Positions 7,525 through 16,827 of a DNA stretch of 64,000 nucleotides are shown here, one piece after another. Numbering within the stretch: position 1 is the stretch's first letter; the number at the start of each line of letters is the position of its first letter. The stretch covers positions 1-64,000 of the forward strand of contig CANMQH010000018.1 in the NCBI GenBank assembly GCA_947499935.1. The letters run 5' to 3'. Source of the stretch: an uncultured Algibacter sp. Its GTDB lineage: Bacteria; Bacteroidota; Bacteroidia; Flavobacteriales; Flavobacteriaceae. The position numbers and the translations under genes were made by a program. The notes below the pieces were generated by a model. It did no database searches. It was not told the DNA's origin and was given only the letters and a program-made list of their open reading frames with translations.

Positions 7525-8130
7525 ATGATTTTTTACGGAACCAATTCATCTAGACTTAAAGACGGGCAACTTCAAAACGTAACATGCCCCAATTGCGACA
7601 CCCAAACATCTATGACGTATGCTGTGTTTGGCAAATATGCTTACATCTATTGGATTCCTCTTTTTCCTATGGGAAAAGTTAATGTTTTAGAATGCAATCA
7701 ATGTAAAAAAACATATAAACTTAGCGAACTCCCTGAGCAAATCAAGAAAAAATTTGAGTTAGAAAAACATACTGGTATTCCTTTTTTACACTTTAGTGGT
7801 TTAGCCATTATTGCTTTAGTAATTGGTTATTTTAGTTACTCTAGCTCTAGAAACAAAGCGTTAGATGCAGAGTATATTGCAGAACCAGCCATTGGAGATG
7901 TATATTCTACAAATTCTGATTCGCCTGGTCAATATACCACTATGAAGGTAACTACAGTGACCAAAGACAGTATATATGTTGTACTAAATGACTACGAAAT
8001 AGACAAAAAAAGCGCTATTGATGAAATTGATATTAGCGCAAATTATACATCCTACACTGCTGGCTATACTAAAAGTCAAATTTCGGCTATGTTTAAAAAC
8101 AAATCAATTTTTGAAGTCGATAGAAACTAA
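7525..8130 (+). CDS. Zinc-ribbon membrane protein of unknown function
   Basis: The 201-residue protein has two CxxC pairs, CPNCDT near residue 21 and CNQCKK near 59, forming a probable zinc ribbon. A hydrophobic segment IYWIPLFPMGK lies between them. One membrane helix follows at about residues 88-106 (LHFSGLAIIALVIGYFSY). The remaining 90 residues would be on the other side of the membrane and contain a beta-rich segment (YTTMKVTTVTKDSIYVVLND). I recognise a general 'zinc-ribbon domain, membrane' type but no defined family role. It lies 38 bases after ddl. Confidence 0.7.
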   Translation: MIFYGTNSSRLKDGQLQNVTCPNCDTQTSMTYAVFGKYAYIYWIPLFPMGKVNVLECNQCKKTYKLSELPEQIKKKFELEKHTGIPFLHFSGLAIIALVIGYFSYSSSRNKALDAEYIAEPAIGDVYSTNSDSPGQYTTMKVTTVTKDSIYVVLNDYEIDKKSAIDEIDISANYTSYTAGYTKSQISAMFKNKSIFEVDRN

Positions 8131-8278
8131 TTTTTCTCTTAATACTAAAAACATAATTTCACTCTAGATAGACACATACAATTAATCTGAAGTAAAAAAA
8201 TGGTTTACCAACTTAACTTTAGAATTGTATATTTACGATATATTAATTCTCTCCATTGGAGATGGCTAGCACAATAAA

Positions 8279-8734
8279 ATGAAAAGAGCATTGTTTCCTG
8301 GATCTTTTGACCCATTAACGTTAGGACATTACGATATTATAAAACGTGGTGTCACACTTTTTGATGAAATTGTAGTAGCCATAGGTGTTAATGCTTCTAA
8401 AAAATATATGTTCTCTTTAGAAGAACGAAAAAAGTTTATTGAAGACGCTTTTGCCGATGAACCAAAAGTAAAAGTAGTTACCTACAAAGGTTTAACCGTA
8501 GATTTTTGTAAAGATATTGGTGTTAAATTTATTTTACGAGGTCTTCGTAATCCAGCAGATTTTGAATTTGAAAAAGCCATTGCTCATACCAATAGAGATC
8601 TTGCTCCTATTGAGACTGTATTTCTTTTAACTGCGGCAAAAACATCTTACATAGCATCGTCTATTGTACGAGATGTTATAAGACATAATGGCGATTATAC
8701 TAAGCTGGTACCTAAAAGTGTACGGCTAAAATAA
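8279..8734 (+). CDS. coaD: Pantetheine-phosphate adenylyltransferase (CoaD)
   Basis: CoaD transfers AMP from ATP to 4'-phosphopantetheine, the penultimate step of coenzyme A synthesis. The 151-residue protein has the nucleotidyltransferase motif GSFDPLTLGHYD (residues 8-19), in which TLGH is the HxGH-type site, the RGLRNPADFEFE loop, and the C-terminal SSIVRDVIRHNGD. Length is as expected for bacterial CoaD. It converges with argS, with only 11 bases between them; a small 7-base-stem hairpin spans this junction. Confidence 0.96.
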   Translation: MKRALFPGSFDPLTLGHYDIIKRGVTLFDEIVVAIGVNASKKYMFSLEERKKFIEDAFADEPKVKVVTYKGLTVDFCKDIGVKFILRGLRNPADFEFEKAIAHTNRDLAPIETVFLLTAAKTSYIASSIVRDVIRHNGDYTKLVPKSVRLK

Positions 8735-8745
8735 TGTAAACCACA

Positions 8746-10530
8746 TTACATTCTCTCTGGAACGTCGATACCCAATAAGCCAAATCCATTTTTAATAATC
8801 TTAGCTACCGTGTTAGATAATTGTACACGCAATATCTTTTCAGTCTCACTATCTGCTCCTAAAATAGAAACGTTTTGATAAAAAGAGTTAAACGCTTTAA
8901 CCAAATCGTAAGTATAATTAGCTATTAATGCTGGGCTATGGTTATCTGCTGCATTTTGAATAACTTCGGGAAACAGTTGTATTTGTTTTAAAAGCTCTTT
9001 TTCTTTTGGGTGAAGTATTATTTTATTAGCGTCCAAAGTTTCATGAGACGTTAAATCTGCCTTACGAAGAATAGACTGAATTCTAGCATATGTATATTGA
9101 ATAAAAGGCCCTGTATTACCTTGAAAATCTATAGACTCTTTTGGATCAAATAAAATTCTCTTTTTTGGGTCTACCTTTAAAACATAATACTTTAAGGCGC
9201 CTAACCCTATGCTTTTGTACAGGTCTGTTTTTTCATTATCAGAATATCCTTCTAGCTTACCAAGCTCTTCGGATATTTCTCCGGCCGTTTTGGCCATATC
9301 ATCAATTAAATCATCAGCATCAACAACAGTACCTTCTCTACTTTTCATTTTTCCGCTTGGTAAATCGACCATACCATAACTTAAATGATATAAATTTTTA
9401 GCCCAATCGAACCCTAATTTTTTCAAAATTAAGAACAGTACTTGAAAATGATAATCTTGCTCATTACCTACCGTATAAACCATACCTCCAACATCTGGAA
9501 AATCTTTAATACGTTGTATAGCTGTACCAATATCTTGTGTCATGTAAACGGCTGTACCATCGGCGCGTTGTACTATTTTTTTATCAAGGCCATCTGGTGT
9601 TAAATCACACCAAACAGAGCCATCTTCTTCTTGCTCAAAAACACCAGATTTTAAACCTTCGGCAACAAATTCTTTTCCTAATAAATAGGTGTTACTTTCA
9701 TAATATAAAGTATCAAAATCTACACCAAGGTTTTTATAAGTTTCTGCAAAACCTTTATAAACCCATCCATTCATGGTTTCCCAAAGTGCTACAGTTTCTT
9801 TATCTCCTGCTTCCCATTTTTGAAGCATTTCTTGAGCTTCTATTAATAAAGGTGCTTGCTTCTTAGCCTCATCTTCTATAAGACCTTTGTCTATTAAAGC
9901 TTGAATTTCCTTTTTATATTCTTGATCAAACTTTACATAATAATTACCAACTAATTTATCGCCTTTTAAACCTGTACTTTCTGGAGTTTCTGCATGACCA
10001 AATTTTTTCCAAGCCAACATACTCTTACAAATATGTATCCCTCTGTCATTAATAATCTGAGTCTTATAAACTTTCTTGCCAGAAGCCTTTAAAATTTCTG
10101 CAACACTATAACCTAAAAGATTGTTTCTAACATGCCCCAAATGTAAAGGCTTATTTGTATTTGGTGAGGAGTACTCTACCATTATAGCTTTATCTTCTGC
10201 TTTAGGAGATACAAACCCATATAAATTATCTGTTTTTACAGCATCAAAAAAATTAACGTAATAAGAATCGCTTATTTCAACATTTAAAAACCCTTTTACA
10301 ACATTAAAGGCTTTAACATTTTCTATATTTTCAACAAGATAATTACCAATTGTTTCTCCAATTTGCACAGGGTTTCCCTTAATAAATCTTAGCATTGGGA
10401 AAATAACAACGGTAATATCTCCAGCAAATTCTTTTCTGGTAGCCTGAAATTCTACAGTATCTATATCTATTTTAAAAGAAGCAGAAACTGCTTGTTTTAC
10501 TTGGCTTGTTAATATCTCTTGCAGGTTCAT
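8746..10530 (-). CDS. argS: Arginyl-tRNA synthetase
   Basis: ArgS charges tRNA-Arg with arginine. The 594-residue protein has the N-terminal tRNA-binding domain, the class I signature SSPNTNKPLHLGHVRN near residue 120 (the HLGH site), a KMSK-like loop GKMKSREGTVV near 390, and a C-terminal anticodon-binding DALR domain ending in GLLGIDVPERM. Length and motifs are normal. It is transcribed from a TATCTTTG box only 22 bases before the start codon. Confidence 0.97.
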   Translation of the reverse strand: MNLQEILTSQVKQAVSASFKIDIDTVEFQATRKEFAGDITVVIFPMLRFIKGNPVQIGETIGNYLVENIENVKAFNVVKGFLNVEISDSYYVNFFDAVKTDNLYGFVSPKAEDKAIMVEYSSPNTNKPLHLGHVRNNLLGYSVAEILKASGKKVYKTQIINDRGIHICKSMLAWKKFGHAETPESTGLKGDKLVGNYYVKFDQEYKKEIQALIDKGLIEDEAKKQAPLLIEAQEMLQKWEAGDKETVALWETMNGWVYKGFAETYKNLGVDFDTLYYESNTYLLGKEFVAEGLKSGVFEQEEDGSVWCDLTPDGLDKKIVQRADGTAVYMTQDIGTAIQRIKDFPDVGGMVYTVGNEQDYHFQVLFLILKKLGFDWAKNLYHLSYGMVDLPSGKMKSREGTVVDADDLIDDMAKTAGEISEELGKLEGYSDNEKTDLYKSIGLGALKYYVLKVDPKKRILFDPKESIDFQGNTGPFIQYTYARIQSILRKADLTSHETLDANKIILHPKEKELLKQIQLFPEVIQNAADNHSPALIANYTYDLVKAFNSFYQNVSILGADSETEKILRVQLSNTVAKIIKNGFGLLGIDVPERM

Positions 10531-10552
10531 TTATAGTCATTTTTTAGCTGTG

Positions 10553-10560
10553 CAAAGATA
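10553..10560 (-). promoter_or_regulatory. -7 box (TATCTTTG) for argS
   Basis: The minus strand reads TATCTTTG, an exact TAnnTTTG match 22 bases from the argS start codon, implying a short leader. No TTG is present at the -33 distance. Confidence 0.5.
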
Positions 10561-11022
10561 AAAATTTTATTAGAGCATTTACCTTTAAAATAGTTTTAAA
10601 AGATATTATTATAAATACACATTTGTAAGTACACTAAGGGGTTAAACAAAACTTTAAAAAATTAATAATTTATCTTTAAAACCAATAACAAAGAGATTAA
10701 ACAAAATAAATAAAACTATATTATCATGAGATATTTTTATATAAAATATGTACTTGTCTGTGATTTTTACCGTTTATCTATTCGTCGGATTTTTACTGAT
10801 TTTTTGACCTCGTTTCATCTGATTTATTGGTAGAAAAACGCAGAAATTAGATTTTAATAATGCTTTTTATAACTTTTGTTTTGTAAAGCTATATATGTCA
10901 ATCCGTTTGACAAAAAAATAACAATAACCAATAATTACGACTTACTAAAGCATACTTATTTTCCCTCAATTTTAAGTTACTTAAATCAATCGCTTTATTT
11001 ATAGTTGTCGTTTTAATATTGT
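10561..11022. other. Divergent intergenic region argS / sensor kinase
   Basis: This AT-rich region of about 460 bases holds the kinase's upstream signals. ACCGTTTAT at 10769-10777 fits the LytTR half-site pattern, but no second half-site at the usual spacing was found. A 6-base dyad TGTCAA-N5-TTGACA lies at 10896-10912. A 35-codon open frame from 10726 has no supporting signal and was not called. No TAnnTTTG box was identified for the kinase. Confidence 0.4.
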
Positions 11023-13089
11023 ATGAGGAAAATTAGTATTTTAATTATTTTATTGTGTGTATCTATCGTTAATTCGCAAACGACCGATATAGATAGCTTA
11101 GCCCTGCAATTAGCTTTTCAAAACGAAGACTCACTAAAAGTAGACACCTCTCTCAAATTAATAAAGTCGCTATACAAAATCAAGGATTATGATAGAGCCT
11201 CAAAGTATATTATTGAAAGCGAAAAACTATCAAACGCCATAAATCACAAAAAAGGTATTGCAGAAATCACCTATTACAAAGCATTAATTTATGACGAAAA
11301 AGGTGATTATATAAATGCTATTAACGGGTATACTAAATCTAAAATGCTTTTTAATGATCTAAAAGATGCTTTAACCATTGCTAAAATTAATAATAGTATA
11401 GGGCTATTAGAAATAAAACGAGGTAATTATGCTCGAGGTTTGCGGTTTTCATTAAATGCTATTAAAGAACTAGAACAAAGAAACCTTAAGTTAGACTTAA
11501 AACACGCCTATGTTAGTCTAGCAAAAACTTATTATAGTATTAATGCGTATGATAAAGCTATAACATTTTATTTAAAGGCCGCAGATGTACAAGAAGAAAT
11601 TAACGACACCAAAGGTTTAAACACATCTAACTATAAATTGGCAGAGCTTTATTCTCAAAATAATGAACATAGAAAAGCTATACAATACTATGAGAAGGTT
11701 TTAAATAACGTAGTTTCTAAAAACGATTCTGTTCGTGGACGCGTACTTCCTAAACTAGGTGGTGAGTATTTAAAATTTAATGAACTCGATAAAGCTACTA
11801 AGTACCTAATAAAAGGTTACAATATAAACAGGAGAACTAAAGACCAAGAAGGTTTATTAAGTGCACTAAACAATCTTGGTGATTTAAATATTAGAGAAAA
11901 TAGAAAAAGTACAGCTGAAAAACAACTTATAGAGGCCGGAAACATTGCGAAAAATATTGGCAACAAAGAAGAACTATTAAAGTTTTACAGGTTGATGAAA
12001 ACACTTGATTCTACTAAAAAAAGATTTGACAAAGCTTTTGTTTGGCAACGCCAATATTATGATTTATATAATACCCTTAAAAAAGATAAAGCTGAAAACA
12101 TGGCTACGTTTGACATCAATCAAACAGAAGTCATACCTTTAGATGATAACTTTAAAAAACCACCTGTTGATATTATTGCACAAGAAAAAACTTTAAGAAA
12201 AAACACTTTAGAAAACAATAAACAGGTACATAAATTAAAACTCATAATTTATAGCTTATTATCAGCTTTTATTCTGGTTTCTATATTTTTAATATTAATT
12301 TATTTAAAACGAAATAATCATTTAAAACATACTGAAGCGTTACAAAAAATAAATACTAAGATTACATTACAAAATGAATCTTATGTTGAGCAAACCAAAT
12401 ATCTAGAAAACGCAAATAACGTAAAAGACAAACTATTCTCTATAGTATCTCACGACTTAAAGGATTCGCTTTCTTCCATAAATGGCCTTATCGATTTGGT
12501 TAAAGATGGTACATTGAGTAAAGAAGAGTTTGATAATTTAATTCCTGAATTGAGTGAAAATGCTAATAACGCATCCTTATTAGTATTTAACCTGTTAAAT
12601 TGGTCTAAATCTCAAATGCACTCTTTAGACCCAAAGCCTAGTCTATTTAGCATTCAAGATGTTTTTGAAGATAAAGTAAAACTTATTGAGCCTCGTATGG
12701 AAAGTAAAGGCATTACTTTGATTGACGATTCTCTAAGAGATACTGTTTATGCAGACCGCAGCATGTTTGAAATTATAATACAAAATCTGCTTGCTAATGC
12801 TTTAAAATTTTCTAAAAACGGAGACACCGTAACTATTTCTAACCATATTAGTAATGGAAATTGCGTAATCAGTATTAAAGATACAGGTATTGGTATTTCT
12901 GAACAGAATGTTGATAAACTGTTTAATAACGACTCCTTTTCGACCTCTGGCACTAATAATGAAAAAGGTACAGGTCTAGGCCTATCTATCTGTAAAGAAT
13001 TAGTAGAGCTTAATAATGGTAAAATATGGGTTAAAAGTACTAAGAGCGTTGGTAGCACATTTTATGTAGAGCTACCAAAATCAAAATAA
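11023..13089 (+). CDS. TPR-containing membrane sensor histidine kinase
   Basis: The 688-residue protein has a signal-like N-terminus (ISILIILLCVSIVNSQ). Periplasmic tetratricopeptide repeats span about residues 50-330, with one membrane helix at about 405-428 and a coiled-coil linker. The HisKA domain has phospho-acceptor His477 in SIVSHDLKDS. The HATPase domain has N-box QNLLANALKFSKN, G1 DTGIGIS and G2 GTGLGLSICKEL. Such kinases phosphorylate a response regulator, but no regulator gene is adjacent, so its partner must be elsewhere. The ligand is unknown; TPR input domains generally sense protein or peptide partners. It is a single-gene unit between argS and the citrulline/arginine hydrolases. 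Confidence 0.9.
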   Translation: MRKISILIILLCVSIVNSQTTDIDSLALQLAFQNEDSLKVDTSLKLIKSLYKIKDYDRASKYIIESEKLSNAINHKKGIAEITYYKALIYDEKGDYINAINGYTKSKMLFNDLKDALTIAKINNSIGLLEIKRGNYARGLRFSLNAIKELEQRNLKLDLKHAYVSLAKTYYSINAYDKAITFYLKAADVQEEINDTKGLNTSNYKLAELYSQNNEHRKAIQYYEKVLNNVVSKNDSVRGRVLPKLGGEYLKFNELDKATKYLIKGYNINRRTKDQEGLLSALNNLGDLNIRENRKSTAEKQLIEAGNIAKNIGNKEELLKFYRLMKTLDSTKKRFDKAFVWQRQYYDLYNTLKKDKAENMATFDINQTEVIPLDDNFKKPPVDIIAQEKTLRKNTLENNKQVHKLKLIIYSLLSAFILVSIFLILIYLKRNNHLKHTEALQKINTKITLQNESYVEQTKYLENANNVKDKLFSIVSHDLKDSLSSINGLIDLVKDGTLSKEEFDNLIPELSENANNASLLVFNLLNWSKSQMHSLDPKPSLFSIQDVFEDKVKLIEPRMESKGITLIDDSLRDTVYADRSMFEIIIQNLLANALKFSKNGDTVTISNHISNGNCVISIKDTGIGISEQNVDKLFNNDSFSTSGTNNEKGTGLGLSICKELVELNNGKIWVKSTKSVGSTFYVELPKSK

Positions 13090-13207
13090 ATAAACCAGAA
13101 TAAAAGGTAATAAACCTAGATATAGATTCTACTAAAAAAAGGATTAGTTCAACTTACAATGTTGAATACATCTTACAGTCTTCTCAAAATTGGGTTTCAC
13201 TAATAAA

Positions 13208-14143
13208 CTAAGACTTAGGTAAAAACACTTCTGCCATCATACAACGTGCACTTCCGCCTCCGCAAGCTTCAATAGTATCCAGAGAACTTGATAGAACTTT
13301 AGTGTGCTTTTCTATAGATTCAATTTGAGTTTTTGTTAATGCATCCAAGGCAGCTTGACTCATAATTAAATATAATTCGTCATTAGCACCTTTAACTTGC
13401 AGCATATTCCCTGCAAAATTATTTACTTGTGCTTCAGTAATATCAATGATTTCTTTATTATCCTCCTTTAAATGATTAATAACATTTTTACGTTCCTTTT
13501 TATCATCAATACTACTTAAACAAATAACAGCAAAGGTTTCACCTAAACACATCATTACATTAGTATGGTATATAGCTTTACGCGCTCCATTAGCCGTTTG
13601 GTTAGCTGTAAAAACTACGGGCGTATATTCAAAATCTTCGCAAAATTCAATAAACAAATCCTCATCAGCACGAGGAGACAATGCACAGTAAGCTTTACGG
13701 TTTACACGATCCAGCAATAAACTGCCAGTACCTTCTAAAAATATATGCTCTGCTTCTGCACTTGTATAATCTACTATATTATTTATAGTAAAGCCTTTAG
13801 TTTCTAGAGTTTCTAAAATATCTTCTCTTCGTTCTAATCGTCTGTTTTCTGCAAACATAGGATACATACCTACATTACCGTTCTCATGAAAAGACACCCA
13901 GTTATTTGGAAAAATAGAGTCTGGTGTATCAGTTTCTTTTCTATCGTCAACAACAATAACATTTACGCCAATACCTCTTAGTTTTTCTACATAAGCATCA
14001 AACTCTTGTTGCGCTTTAACATTAACCGTTTCTGGTAATACATTGTCCAATACTTTTTGATAATAATTATTAACAGCAGTTTGCTCGTTCATCCTAAAGT
14101 TAACAGGACGAATCATTAAAATTGTGTTTGTTGTTTGTTGCAT
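13208..14143 (-). CDS. ctlX: CtlX-like citrulline/arginine-deiminase-superfamily hydrolase
   Basis: The 311-residue protein belongs to the guanidino-modifying superfamily (pentein fold) and resembles CtlX, a hydrolase linked to citrulline use. Visible motifs are MIRPVNF at the N-terminus, SIFPNNWVSFH, LEGTGSLLLDR with the active-site Glu region, and C-terminal ACGGGSARCMMAEVF carrying the nucleophilic Cys. An upstream in-frame Met adds eight residues, but MQQTTNTILMIRPVNF matches family starts better and was chosen. It lies 49 bases after a second member of the superfamily in the same operon. The exact substrate (citrulline, arginine or methylarginine) is not decidable from sequence. Confidence 0.82.
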   Translation of the reverse strand: MQQTTNTILMIRPVNFRMNEQTAVNNYYQKVLDNVLPETVNVKAQQEFDAYVEKLRGIGVNVIVVDDRKETDTPDSIFPNNWVSFHENGNVGMYPMFAENRRLERREDILETLETKGFTINNIVDYTSAEAEHIFLEGTGSLLLDRVNRKAYCALSPRADEDLFIEFCEDFEYTPVVFTANQTANGARKAIYHTNVMMCLGETFAVICLSSIDDKKERKNVINHLKEDNKEIIDITEAQVNNFAGNMLQVKGANDELYLIMSQAALDALTKTQIESIEKHTKVLSSSLDTIEACGGGSARCMMAEVFLPKS

Positions 14144-14192
14144 GATATTAATAAATTTGCGTTGCAAAAATAAAATTATTTATTATAAAAAA

Positions 14193-15107
14193 TCAATCTC
14201 TAATTAAAGGCATTGTAGAACATCTTAACAAGCCTTCTTGTTTTGCTATTTCAGCATAAGGGACTTCTTCTACAGTAAACCCTTGTTCTCTTAGCCAAGT
14301 ATTTAAACGAGTAAAATTCTTTTCGGAAATTATAACCTCTTCTGATATAGAAAATATATTACTATTCATGTTATACATTTCATCTTTTGTAATCTCAAAA
14401 ACATTGTCTTTCCCAAAAAAATCTACCAACCAGTGATATTCTTTTTCAACTAAAAATCCGTTTTTATGAATTATAGCTTTTCCTTTTCCTATGGGTTGAA
14501 AACAACAATCTAAATGTAATGCATTATCCTTGGCATTAGTATTTGATTTTCTAAGCTCAAAAGTTTTAATTGTTTTATGAGGAAATAATTCTTTTAAAGC
14601 ATTTACTGCAGCGGTATTTGTGCGAGCGGTAATAATATTAGGATAATCTGGTCCAGAATATTTACCTATAAAAACATAATCGTTCCATGGCATAACATCG
14701 CCTCCTTCTACATGGCAAGCTTCGGGTAGTATAATTCTATGCGCTTCATCTATTTGGTTCCAAACATAATTAATCGCTTCTATCTCGCGTTCTCTGTCAG
14801 GTAAAATATTGGCTCTTATAATTTTGTTATCTATAACAAAAGCAATATCTCTAGAAAATATTTGATTACAATCTGTTATAATTTCTGGTCTAAAAACTTG
14901 GACATCATATTTTTTAAAAACTTGAGCTAATGCTTCCATTTCTAAAATCATATCGGCTTCTATAGGGTAAGTGCCAGCTTTAACATGTTCTGCACTTTTT
15001 GGGTCGTAACAGTCTTCTAATTTAGGTGTTGGACCATTGCTTTCTGCTGTTCCTAAAACTACTGAACGTAATCTTGAGGTTTCGTTTTTAATGTTTAATT
15101 TCAACAT
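14193..15107 (-). CDS. Dimethylarginine dimethylaminohydrolase/amidinotransferase family protein
   Basis: This 304-residue pentein-fold enzyme carries VEGGDVMPWNDYVFIG near residue 138, LHLDCCFQPIG near 196 with the catalytic His, and C-terminal LLRCSTMPL with the nucleophilic Cys near residue 297. Related enzymes hydrolyse methylarginines or arginine to citrulline, or transfer amidino groups. With ctlX immediately downstream it probably forms an arginine/citrulline salvage pair: this enzyme would give citrulline for the next to hydrolyse. That flow is inference. Transcription is likely from the TAGTTTTG box 36 bases upstream. Confidence 0.82.
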   Translation of the reverse strand: MLKLNIKNETSRLRSVVLGTAESNGPTPKLEDCYDPKSAEHVKAGTYPIEADMILEMEALAQVFKKYDVQVFRPEIITDCNQIFSRDIAFVIDNKIIRANILPDREREIEAINYVWNQIDEAHRIILPEACHVEGGDVMPWNDYVFIGKYSGPDYPNIITARTNTAAVNALKELFPHKTIKTFELRKSNTNAKDNALHLDCCFQPIGKGKAIIHKNGFLVEKEYHWLVDFFGKDNVFEITKDEMYNMNSNIFSISEEVIISEKNFTRLNTWLREQGFTVEEVPYAEIAKQEGLLRCSTMPLIRD

Positions 15108-15143
15108 ATTAATAATCTAAAAATATATCATTTATAAAAAAGT

Positions 15144-15151
15144 CAAAACTA
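15144..15151 (-). promoter_or_regulatory. -7 box (TAGTTTTG) for the arginine hydrolase pair
   Basis: The minus strand reads TAGTTTTG, an exact TAnnTTTG match 36 bases before the first gene of the pair and just downstream of the gltA terminator. No clear -33 element was seen. Confidence 0.4.
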
Positions 15152-15205
15152 GTTATTATTAACGACTTTTTGAATTATTCTTAAAAAAATTAGCATAAAA
15201 AAGAA

Positions 15206-15232
15206 AAGTTTCATGAATATATCATGAAACTT
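15206..15232 (-). terminator. Terminator of gltA
   Basis: AAGTTTCATGA at 15206-15216 pairs over 11 bases with TCATGAAACTT at 15222-15232, loop of five. On the minus strand the stem runs into TTTTCTTTTTT, giving a good U-run 28 bases beyond the gltA stop. Confidence 0.75.
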
Positions 15233-15259
15233 AACAATTATATAAATTACGTTGTAAAT

Positions 15260-16546
15260 TTATCTTTTATTAATGTCTACAAACTTACGTTCTGTGTCAC
15301 CAATATATACCTGTCTTGGTCTTCCAATAGGCTCTTTGCGTAAACGCATTTCTCTCCATTGTGCAATCCAACCTGGCAAACGACCTAAGGCAAACATTAC
15401 AGTAAACATATCTGTAGGTATACCCATACCTCTGTATATAATTCCTGAGTAGAAATCTACATTTGGATATAATTTTCTATCTACAAAATACTTATCTTCT
15501 AAAGCTTCTTTTTCAAGACCTTTGGCGATATCTAGAATAGGGTCTTCTATACCCAAGTCGCTCAACACCTCATCGGCGGCTTTTTTAATAATTTTTGCAC
15601 GTGGATCAAAGTTTTTATAAACGCGGTGTCCAAAGCCCATCAATCTAAATGGATCACTCTTATCTTTAGCTTTAGCCATATACTTTTTAGTATCGCCTCC
15701 ATCTTGTCTTATAGCTTCAAGCATTTCTAAAACCGCTTGGTTTGCACCACCATGAAGTGGTCCCCATAATGCAGAAATACCTGCAGAAATTGATGCAAAT
15801 AGTCCAGCATGAGATGAGCCTACTATTCTTACTGTTGATGTAGAACAGTTTTGCTCATGATCGGCATGTAAAATTAAAAGCTTGTCTAGAGCATCTACCA
15901 AAACTTTATTTTGAACATAATCGCTATTTGGTTGTCTAAACATCATCTTTAAAATGTTTTCCACGTAACCTAAAGAGTTATCTCCATAGTCTAACGGTAA
16001 CCCTTGTTTTTTACGAAGTGTCCATGCAACAAGAACTGGAAATTTTCCTAAAATCCTAACCACCGATTTATACATATCTTCTTCAGAATCTACATTTACA
16101 GAAGATGGATTAAATGCTGTTAAAGCACTAGTTAAAGATGATATAACACCCATGGGATGCGCAGATTTAGGAAATGCATCTAAAATCTTTTTAATATCCT
16201 CATCTACGATAGATTGTGCTTTTATATCAGCATGAAATTTTTCGTTTTGTACTTTGGTAGGAAGTTCTCCAAAAATTAAAAGGTATGCCACTTCTAAAAA
16301 ATCTGCTTTTTCAGCTAATTCTTCTATAGAATACCCTCTGTACCTTAAAATACCCTTTTCACCATCTAAAAAAGTCACTGCACTTTGGCAAGACCCTGTG
16401 TTTTTATAACCTGGATCTATTGTGATTATGCCACCTGTAGCGCCTCTAAGCTTGGTAATATCTATTGCAACTTCATTTTCTGTTCCTTCAACTAAGGGGA
16501 ATTCGGTTTTCTGACCGTTTATTTCTAAGGTAGCTGTGTTTGCCAT
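15260..16546 (-). CDS. gltA: Citrate synthase
   Basis: GltA condenses oxaloacetate and acetyl-CoA to citrate, the entry step of the TCA cycle. The 428-residue protein has the type II (hexameric) length and the active-site blocks HADHEQNCSTSTVR, LHGGANQAVLEML and GFGHRVYKNFDPRA, followed by NVDFYSGIIYRGMGIP. An N-terminal beta domain (TATLEINGQ) typical of the Gram-negative form is present. It ends in a strong hairpin terminator; no TAnnTTTG box was identified upstream. Confidence 0.97.
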   Translation of the reverse strand: MANTATLEINGQKTEFPLVEGTENEVAIDITKLRGATGGIITIDPGYKNTGSCQSAVTFLDGEKGILRYRGYSIEELAEKADFLEVAYLLIFGELPTKVQNEKFHADIKAQSIVDEDIKKILDAFPKSAHPMGVISSLTSALTAFNPSSVNVDSEEDMYKSVVRILGKFPVLVAWTLRKKQGLPLDYGDNSLGYVENILKMMFRQPNSDYVQNKVLVDALDKLLILHADHEQNCSTSTVRIVGSSHAGLFASISAGISALWGPLHGGANQAVLEMLEAIRQDGGDTKKYMAKAKDKSDPFRLMGFGHRVYKNFDPRAKIIKKAADEVLSDLGIEDPILDIAKGLEKEALEDKYFVDRKLYPNVDFYSGIIYRGMGIPTDMFTVMFALGRLPGWIAQWREMRLRKEPIGRPRQVYIGDTERKFVDINKR

Positions 16547-16799
16547 ACTTTATAAGTGAATTTATTATATTTTGCGGATTGCTAATTTACAAAATAAGTC
16601 GCAATTTTTTAGCGTTCTTTACGAAGGATTTAACAATTGTAATATTGCTAAAAGTTATCATTCGAAAAAACGATTATAATAAAATTATTATTATCCAAAC
16701 AAAGAATCTTAAAAACAAGCTTTTATTCAACTTTTAGCCTTCTCACCTTTTATATTATCACCTCATAATAAATTGATTAGTGCCAATAGTAATTTTACT

Positions 16800-16807
16800 T
16801 ATATTTG
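16800..16807 (+). promoter_or_regulatory. -7 box (TATATTTG) for the sigma factor operon
   Basis: An exact TAnnTTTG match 20 bases before the TTG start codon. The nearest -33 TTG (16773) leaves a 24-base spacer, slightly long. The position limits the translation start to 16828 or later. Confidence 0.5.
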
Positions 16808-16827
16808 TTTTTTAATTCTTTATAAGC

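Noticed and set aside
8733..8752. Hairpin AATGTAA/TTACATT between coaD and argS as a terminator
   Set aside because: Only seven AT-rich pairs, overlapping both stop codons and with no U-run.
9141..9866. Plus-strand open frames inside argS
   Set aside because: They lie antisense to a fully conserved arginyl-tRNA synthetase and have Leu/Tyr/His-rich composition typical of shadows.
10726..10833. Small open frame of 35 codons before the sensor kinase
   Set aside because: No promoter box, no conserved composition and several rare features; better explained as leader sequence.
11023..13089. Two-component system with an adjacent response regulator
   Set aside because: No receiver-domain gene lies within several kb on either side; the kinase is an orphan here.
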